DNA of 11,051 nt. It comes from Candidatus Saccharimonadota bacterium (GTDB lineage Bacteria > Eremiobacterota > Xenobia > Xenobiales > Xenobiaceae). The first letter of the stretch is position 1; each line of letters begins with the position of its first letter. The position numbers were made by a program, and so were the translations under genes. The notes under the pieces are model-generated. The model was not told where the DNA came from. It did not search any database and saw only the letters and a list, made by a program, of their open reading frames with translations. Positions 7,494 to 11,051 of the stretch are shown here, in pieces. The stretch spans positions 1 to 11,051 of the forward strand of contig SFMI01000054.1 in NCBI GenBank assembly GCA_004554425.1, read 5' to 3'.

Positions 7494-8018
7494 TTAAGCA
7501 AACTCTCCGAAATATTGATCAGCTTTTTTTTGTATGTAGCTTATAAGTTCTTTGACGCTGTGGGCTCGACTGCGTGCGCATACAGGGGCAGGATTGTTGC
7601 AAATAAGACAAGTTCGAGGAACTATATCTAATTGAGTGCGGCTGATTTGGCCTTGCTCGGTATGCACATCGAAATCCCATAAACGCCCCAATGGGTGGGT
7701 ATCTTCTAGATTGCAAGTTAGGCGTTTTAATTTTTCCGCCTTTAAATCAACTACAAAATACCCTTCGCATCCGGTATCCAATATTTTAACCGTGCTCCAA
7801 ATGATCTTAGATCCTAGAGTTTTCTTTAACTCGGAACAACCCAGAGCATGAAGTTTCTCGCTTAAAGGAGATCTTTTAACTGGCCCTGGCATATTGACCA
7901 TAAAGCTAACGAGGGGCAATTTATATTGTCTGAGAAGTTGCTGCTGAAAAGCACAGCGTTTATCGCGACTTTTCAACAGCAATTCCAGCTCTATATGTGG
8001 TCCGCTAATCGGTAACAC
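7494..8018 (-). CDS. citX: Apo-citrate lyase phosphoribosyl-dephospho-CoA transferase (holo-ACP synthase)
   Basis: CitX transfers the 2'-(5''-triphosphoribosyl)-3'-dephospho-CoA made by CitG onto the serine of CitD, converting apo- to holo-citrate lyase. The 174-residue product fits the family length. It shows the CitX signatures: SRDKR near the N-terminus (17-21), PLVSF (35-39), HPLGRLWDFD (108-117), and a C-terminal cysteine cluster CLIC (137-140) with VCARSRAH (146-153). The GTG start at 8018 lies inside the last codons of citF, a 14-nt overlap in another frame. No clear Shine-Dalgarno is present, so it is probably translated by coupling to citF. It is a stand-alone enzyme, not a CitXG fusion. 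Confidence 0.95.
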   Translation of the reverse strand: MLPISGPHIELELLLKSRDKRCAFQQQLLRQYKLPLVSFMVNMPGPVKRSPLSEKLHALGCSELKKTLGSKIIWSTVKILDTGCEGYFVVDLKAEKLKRLTCNLEDTHPLGRLWDFDVHTEQGQISRTQLDIVPRTCLICNNPAPVCARSRAHSVKELISYIQKKADQYFGEFA

Positions 8019-9561
8019 CGTGAACTAAATCCAAAATAGTGCCGTCAGGAGCGGTAACTACAGCGACGATTTTTTCAGTGAACTCTAAATCATCAGGTTT
8101 ACCTACAACCTTTTCGGCCATCTCCTTAAGTTCATGAATATCATAAACTTTCATACCGGCCGCTACTAAGCGTTCTTTTACTTCGGGACGGTTGGGGTTG
8201 ACGGCAATACCTACATCGGTAACTAAAACGTCACAGTCGTGACCGTCGGTACAAATAGTGCTCACTTTATCACGTACGCAAGGAATACGACCGCGAATTA
8301 AGGGAGAGACGATAATGGCCAAGTCTGCGCCTTTGGCAGTGTCAGGATGGCCGCCGATAGCACCGCGAATAACGCCATCGGAGCCAGTCAATACGTTGAC
8401 GTTAAAGTTGACGTCAATTTCCAAAGCGGAAAGCACTACTATATCGAGTTGGTTTAAAATTGAACCTCTGTTGAAAGGAGTAGCGTATAAAACGCCGTCA
8501 ACCTCGTGATGGTTGGGATTACGACGCAAAGAAGCAGCAGCTTCAGTATCGAAATCTTGTACGTCCCACAGAGTCTCAATTAAACCTTGCTCATGCAACT
8601 TGACAATTTGTCCAGTAATACCGCCTAAAGCAAATCTAGCTTTGATGCCTTTTTCGATCATAGAATCGGCCAAGAAGCGAGTTACGGCCAAAGAGGCACC
8701 GCCAGTACCCGTTTGCAAGGACATACCGTCGCGGAAATAACCGGAATTGATAATAACTTTAGCGGCTGTCTCGGCAATCATAAGATCGCGTGGATTGCTA
8801 GTAAAGCGAGCGGCTCCGGCAGAAATTTTGGAAGGATCGCCAATAGAATCAACCAGCACCACATAATCTACTAAGGTACCTTCGATGCTTTGTACGGCGT
8901 TGGGATACTTTACGATTTTGTTGGTGATAATGATAGTTTTATCGGCATATTGGGCGTCAACTTTGGCATAGCCCAAACTTCCGCATTCTGCTACGCCCTC
9001 TACGTTTTCGTCTAAGCATACTCCGCTGGCATTACCGTAAGCGTCGGAAACGGGAGCGCCTAAGAAAGCTACGTCAATATGTAACTTGCCATCAGCAATA
9101 GCGGCAGCACGTCCGCCGTGGGAGCGGAAGATAACCGGTTCATCCATAAGGCCGCGAGAAATTTCGTCGGCTAAACGGCCGCGACAACCGGAACTTTCAA
9201 CGTGAGAGACGACGCCATTTTTAATATGCTCAACCAAAGGAGCGTGGACGCTAGTTAAAGAGGAAGAGGCCACGCGCAAGTTTTTAAAGCCCATTTTGGC
9301 TAAAACATCCATAACCTGGTTGAGTACTTGGTCGCCGTTGCGGAAATGGTGATGGAAAGAGATGGTCATGCCATCTTTTAAGCCGCAGAGCTTGACAGCT
9401 TCTTCGATGGAGTTGACAATTTTATTATTTTTCTTCTCACGCTCGGGAAGCGGAGTAGGATCCTTTTCGGTTACGCGAGGATCGACATCTACACCGTAAA
9501 TGCCCAAGCCGAGATCAGCTGCCACCTGTTCTGGAATTTCATGTCCGATAAGGTTTTTCAT
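8005..9561 (-). CDS. citF: Citrate lyase alpha subunit (citrate:acetyl-ACP transferase)
   Basis: CitF swaps the acetyl group on the CitD prosthetic arm for citrate, giving citryl-ACP and free acetate, the first half of the lyase cycle. The 518 residues agree with the family (~510). Recognisable elements include FHHHFRNGD (69-77), FRSHGGRAAAI near 145, QTGTGGASLAVTRF near 280, GAIGGHPD near 400, VTDVGIAVNP near 445, and a C-terminus ending in VTAPDGTILDLVHG. These mark a CoA-transferase-like fold. The ATG at 9561 has a GGAGGT ten nt upstream; that site overlaps the citE stop, only 6 nt before the start. It overlaps citX by 14 nt. It would form the cytoplasmic complex with CitE and CitD. Confidence 0.97.
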   Translation of the reverse strand: MKNLIGHEIPEQVAADLGLGIYGVDVDPRVTEKDPTPLPEREKKNNKIVNSIEEAVKLCGLKDGMTISFHHHFRNGDQVLNQVMDVLAKMGFKNLRVASSSLTSVHAPLVEHIKNGVVSHVESSGCRGRLADEISRGLMDEPVIFRSHGGRAAAIADGKLHIDVAFLGAPVSDAYGNASGVCLDENVEGVAECGSLGYAKVDAQYADKTIIITNKIVKYPNAVQSIEGTLVDYVVLVDSIGDPSKISAGAARFTSNPRDLMIAETAAKVIINSGYFRDGMSLQTGTGGASLAVTRFLADSMIEKGIKARFALGGITGQIVKLHEQGLIETLWDVQDFDTEAAASLRRNPNHHEVDGVLYATPFNRGSILNQLDIVVLSALEIDVNFNVNVLTGSDGVIRGAIGGHPDTAKGADLAIIVSPLIRGRIPCVRDKVSTICTDGHDCDVLVTDVGIAVNPNRPEVKERLVAAGMKVYDIHELKEMAEKVVGKPDDLEFTEKIVAVVTAPDGTILDLVHGVTD

Positions 9562-9567
9562 GTTGCG

Positions 9568-10467
9568 TTATACCTCCGAAGGGGAAATGATTCCTGAAAT
9601 GACGGCCAGTTCGATAACTCTTTGAGCTCTGATGGCTACGGGCTTATCGACCATCTTACCATTTAAGCTGATTACGCCGGAGCCCTTAGCTTCAGCTTCT
9701 TTAATGGCGGCTACAACTCGCTTAGCCTTTTCAATATCTTTGGCAGTGGGGTTGAAAACAGAATGGACGGGAGCAATTTGGCGTGGGTTAATTACGCTCT
9801 TGCCGTCGAAGCCCAAGTCTTTGATAAGCCTGGCTTCATAAAGTAATTGCTCTTCGTTGTTGACGTCGGAATAAACTGTATCTAAAGCGTCAATGCCAGC
9901 AGCGCGGGCCGCTAAAACGATAGTTTGACGAGCTAACTGAAGCTCAGCGCCGGTTTTGGTGCGCTGACATTTCATATTGGCACAAAAATCTTCGGCGCCT
10001 AAAGCAATGCCGATCAATCTCTGTGAAGCAGTAGCAATTTGGTAAGCATTGACTACGCCCAAAGCACCTTCAATAGCGGCCATCATCAGAGTATCGCCTA
10101 CCGGACGGCCGTGTTTTTTCTCCATCTCTTCGATGACAGCTTCGCAATCGGTAATATCTTTGGGAGTTTCGGTTTTGGGCATACGCAAAACGTGAGCTCC
10201 GGCGGCTACCATTGCTTCTACATCAGCTCTACCGTAAGGTGTGTCTAAAGGATTTATGCGGACAACAATTTCGGTGTTGCCGTAGTCGATAGTTTTTATG
10301 GCTTGATAGACAAGCTGCCTGGCGGCATCTTTTTCGGCCATAGACACGGAGTCTTCAAGGTCGAACATGAGAGAATCCGAGCCATAGATATGGGCGTCTC
10401 TCATCATACCGGGATTATTTCCCGGTACAAACATCATAGTTCTGCGGAGTCTTTGCTTCTGTGCCAT
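9568..10467 (-). CDS. citE: Citrate lyase beta subunit (citryl-ACP oxaloacetate-lyase)
   Basis: CitE cleaves citryl-ACP to oxaloacetate and acetyl-ACP, completing the cycle. With the ATG at 10467 the protein has 299 residues, typical for this HpcH/HpaI-aldolase-like TIM barrel. Visible motifs are RRTMMFVPGN (8-17), MFDLEDSV (34-41), VRINPLD (69-75, Arg70), AAIEGALG (130-137, Glu133) and GAEDF (157-161, Asp160). Glu133 and Asp160 match the usual Mg ligands, and INPRQI lies toward the C-terminal third. A GTG four codons upstream (10479) directly abuts the AAGGA ribosome site, so the ATG is preferred, although its AAGGA spacing is long (13 nt). It lies 24 nt after citD. No missing catalytic residue was seen. 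Confidence 0.97.
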   Translation of the reverse strand: MAQKQRLRRTMMFVPGNNPGMMRDAHIYGSDSLMFDLEDSVSMAEKDAARQLVYQAIKTIDYGNTEIVVRINPLDTPYGRADVEAMVAAGAHVLRMPKTETPKDITDCEAVIEEMEKKHGRPVGDTLMMAAIEGALGVVNAYQIATASQRLIGIALGAEDFCANMKCQRTKTGAELQLARQTIVLAARAAGIDALDTVYSDVNNEEQLLYEARLIKDLGFDGKSVINPRQIAPVHSVFNPTAKDIEKAKRVVAAIKEAEAKGSGVISLNGKMVDKPVAIRAQRVIELAVISGIISPSEV

Positions 10468-10491
10468 AATTTTCGCCACTTCCTTACTTTT

Positions 10492-10776
10492 TTACCAAGA
10501 ATACTCGTTGCTTTGACAAGCCCTGTAAATGGCAGTTTTGACTCTGGCTTTAACTGTGCAGTCTAAAGCGCCTTTGTCTACAGCCGTGACGACGACACCG
10601 TCCACGCCGAGCTCAGCGACGGTTTCTTTAATGACTTTAGTAATTTGGCGTCCGTACAGCTTCATAACTGTACTGCTGAGATCTACTTCTACGCCGGGAG
10701 TATCGGCAGATTCTACTTCGATATGGATATCGCCAGATTCTAAGGTACCGGCTTCGGCTTTGGTAACTAACTTCAA
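10492..10776 (-). CDS. citD: Citrate lyase gamma subunit (acyl carrier protein)
   Basis: CitD carries the phosphoribosyl-dephospho-CoA arm on which acetyl and citryl groups ride during citrate cleavage. The start is a TTG at 10776. An AAGGAAGGG lies upstream (10785-10793, 8 nt from its last G). This gives 94 residues and puts the serine of the AGTLESGD motif exactly at position 14, the site modified in Klebsiella CitD. A reading from 10818 would add 14 residues and bury the ribosome site in the gene. VDLSSTV, VAELGVDGV and DKGALDCTVKARV match the rest of the family. Usual length is 95-100. It is the first gene of the operon, which is not the common position, since citC usually precedes it. 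Confidence 0.95.
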   Translation of the reverse strand: MKLVTKAEAGTLESGDIHIEVESADTPGVEVDLSSTVMKLYGRQITKVIKETVAELGVDGVVVTAVDKGALDCTVKARVKTAIYRACQSNEYSW

Positions 10777-10784
10777 AGTAATTG

Positions 10785-10793
10785 CCCTTCCTT
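10785..10793 (-). promoter_or_regulatory. Ribosome binding site of citD (supports TTG start)
   Basis: Minus-strand AAGGAAGGG ends 8 nt before the TTG at 10774-10776. Together with the position of the modified serine it decides the start. Confidence 0.75.
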
Positions 10794-10888
10794 TTATCGT
10801 TGGAGAGGTGTGTGCCAAACTCTGAAATGATCAGACAGCTCAGGACTAAGGTAAGTCCCACACTAACGGCCATAGATATTTCTATTAA

Positions 10889-10903
10889 ATAGGCAAAAAG
10901 CCT
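10889..10903 (-). repeat. Copy B of shared leader motif, in the cit leader
   Basis: Minus-strand AGGCTTTTTGCCTAT, 14/15 identical to the copy before the hydratase (5472-5486). Thirteen nt including most of it (minus TTTTTGCCTATTT, 10887-10899) recur exactly at the window edge (11039-11051). It overlaps the leader hairpin. Confidence 0.45.
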
Positions 10904-10908
10904 TTGCC
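10892..10908 (-). other. Leader hairpin in the cit transcript
   Basis: Minus-strand GGCAAA and TTTGCC form a perfect 6-bp stem with a 5-nt loop (GGCTT). An alternative AGGC/GCCT stem with a TTTTT loop uses part of the same bases, so the two are mutually exclusive. It is followed by TATTTAATAG, not a solid T-run, so it is not a standard terminator. A role in attenuation or RNA stability is speculative. Confidence 0.4.
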
Positions 10909-10945
10909 AGTTGAACAGCTTTGGCAGCTTAATTTTTTTTGAAAA

Positions 10946-10975
10946 ATTGTATTTTTTATAAGATTATCTTAACAA
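10946..10975 (-). promoter_or_regulatory. Candidate sigma-70 promoter of the cit operon
   Basis: On the minus strand, -35 TTGTTA (10970-10975, 4/6 to consensus) and -10 TACAAT (10946-10951, 5/6) are separated by 18 nt. Transcription would begin near 10939, about 160 nt before citD. The -35 lies inside one arm of the palindrome at 10969-10994, as expected for a repressible promoter. AT-rich surroundings make chance matches easier. Confidence 0.5.
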
Positions 10976-10994
10976 TAATGCTTATTATTGTTAA
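10969..10994. promoter_or_regulatory. Perfect 11-bp palindrome, probable operator
   Basis: TTAACAATAAT and ATTATTGTTAA are exact inverted repeats around a 4-nt GCTT centre. The arm nearer the cit genes contains the candidate -35 TTGTTA. The symmetry and position suggest a dimeric transcription factor that blocks the promoter. No T-run follows, so it is not a terminator. I cannot assign a regulator family; it does not match Rex, CodY or cre boxes by eye and is only loosely like AT-rich Fur-family boxes. Confidence 0.55.
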
Positions 10995-11011
10995 TAATTA
11001 AGTGAACTTGT

Positions 11012-11030
11012 GGCTATTTTCGCGATAGCC
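11012..11030. other. Short hairpin upstream of the cit promoter
   Basis: GGCTAT and ATAGCC form a 6-bp perfect stem with a 7-nt loop that contains CGCG. It lies about 37 nt upstream of the -35 hexamer. It lacks a T-run on either strand, so it is not a convincing terminator; it could be a second protein-binding site or chance. Confidence 0.3.
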
Positions 11031-11038
11031 TGGACTAA

Positions 11039-11051
11039 AAATAGGCAAAAA
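11039..11051 (-). repeat. Copy A of shared leader motif, at the window edge
   Basis: Minus-strand TTTTTGCCTATTT, a 13-nt exact match to 10887-10899, cut by the window end. It might be the 3' half of a terminator for the gene upstream of citD, since it begins with a T-run beside GCC, but its partner would lie outside the window. Confidence 0.35.

Larger units (their letters stand above)
10777..11051 (-). promoter_or_regulatory. Control region and untranslated leader of the cit operon
   Basis: This 275-bp stretch before citD has no convincing gene. Reading the minus strand, it holds an edge motif (11039-11051), a hairpin (11012-11030), an 11-bp-arm palindrome overlapping a promoter -35 (10969-10994), a -10 (10946-10951), an AT-rich start region, and an expected leader of about 160 nt containing a second hairpin (10892-10908). 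A leader this long is more than translation needs. I recognised no known riboswitch. Confidence 0.6.

Noticed and set aside
10468..10479. GTG start four codons upstream for citE.
   Set aside because: The GTG directly touches the AAGGA site, leaving almost no spacing; the ATG at 10467 gives the usual N-terminus.
10777..10818. Longer citD reading from a TTG at 10818 (108 residues).
   Set aside because: It would bury the ribosome site at 10785-10793 and move the modified serine from 14 to 28, out of line with the family.
10637..10873. 78-residue minus-strand frame overlapping citD, with a hydrophobic N-terminus resembling a small membrane protein.
   Set aside because: No ribosome site precedes its ATG, and after ~30 residues it runs inside citD in another frame as an Arg/Tyr/Ser-rich shadow; citD is clearly the real gene.

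Overview
The window is a compact, mid-GC bacterial segment in which every convincing gene lies on the minus strand. Reading that strand from high to low coordinates, it holds a complete citrate lyase module (citD, citE, citF, citX, citC, citG), then an aconitase-superfamily hydratase and an NADP-type isocitrate dehydrogenase. After a strong intrinsic terminator come a separate FabH/KAS-III-like synthase and a small MazG-type pyrophosphohydrolase. Gene content, frequent GTG/TTG starts and strong AAGGAGG-type ribosome sites suggest an anaerobic Firmicute. A citrate- or amino-acid-fermenting Negativicute (Acidaminococcus/Phascolarctobacterium-like) is my best guess, from recall only; no marker gene here fixes the taxonomy.

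Right edge, 10777-11051: a 275-bp non-coding leader for the cit genes. It holds a perfect 11-bp-arm palindrome (10969-10994) overlapping the -35 of a plausible promoter, a hairpin further upstream (11012-11030), and a second hairpin (10892-10908) in the expected untranslated leader. The leader hairpin includes a 15-mer that recurs, 14/15 identical, in the gap before the hydratase gene.

Cit block, 5506-10776: tightly packed, with gaps of 24 nt or less and overlaps at citF/citX and citC/citG. It encodes all three lyase subunits (gamma CitD, beta CitE, alpha CitF) and the three maturation enzymes. CitG makes the prosthetic-group precursor, CitX attaches it to Ser14 of CitD, and CitC acetylates it. 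The product cleaves citrate to acetate and oxaloacetate. The order D-E-F-X-C-G differs from the citCDEFXG order familiar from enterobacteria and lactic acid bacteria.

Hydratase/icd block, 1883-5398: a 107-nt gap without a clear terminator, then the hydratase and icd 36 nt apart, closed by a terminator at 1783-1829. The likely transcript is therefore citDEFXCG-hydratase-icd. It would join citrate to cis-aconitate, isocitrate and 2-oxoglutarate in the same unit as the lyase. That could split citrate between acetate/oxaloacetate and glutamate synthesis, or run from 2-oxoglutarate or aconitate back to citrate and out through the lyase. The hydratase is the least ordinary part: it resembles the poorly characterised YbhJ-like branch and appears to have lost two catalytic residues of canonical aconitase.

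Left part, 1-1782: a 341-bp intergenic stretch (1542-1882) carrying the terminator and a start-less open frame, then the KAS-III-like gene and the mazG-like gene, 39 nt apart. I found no RNA genes, CRISPR arrays, insertion sequences, citrate transporter, two-component regulator or oxaloacetate decarboxylase in the window.
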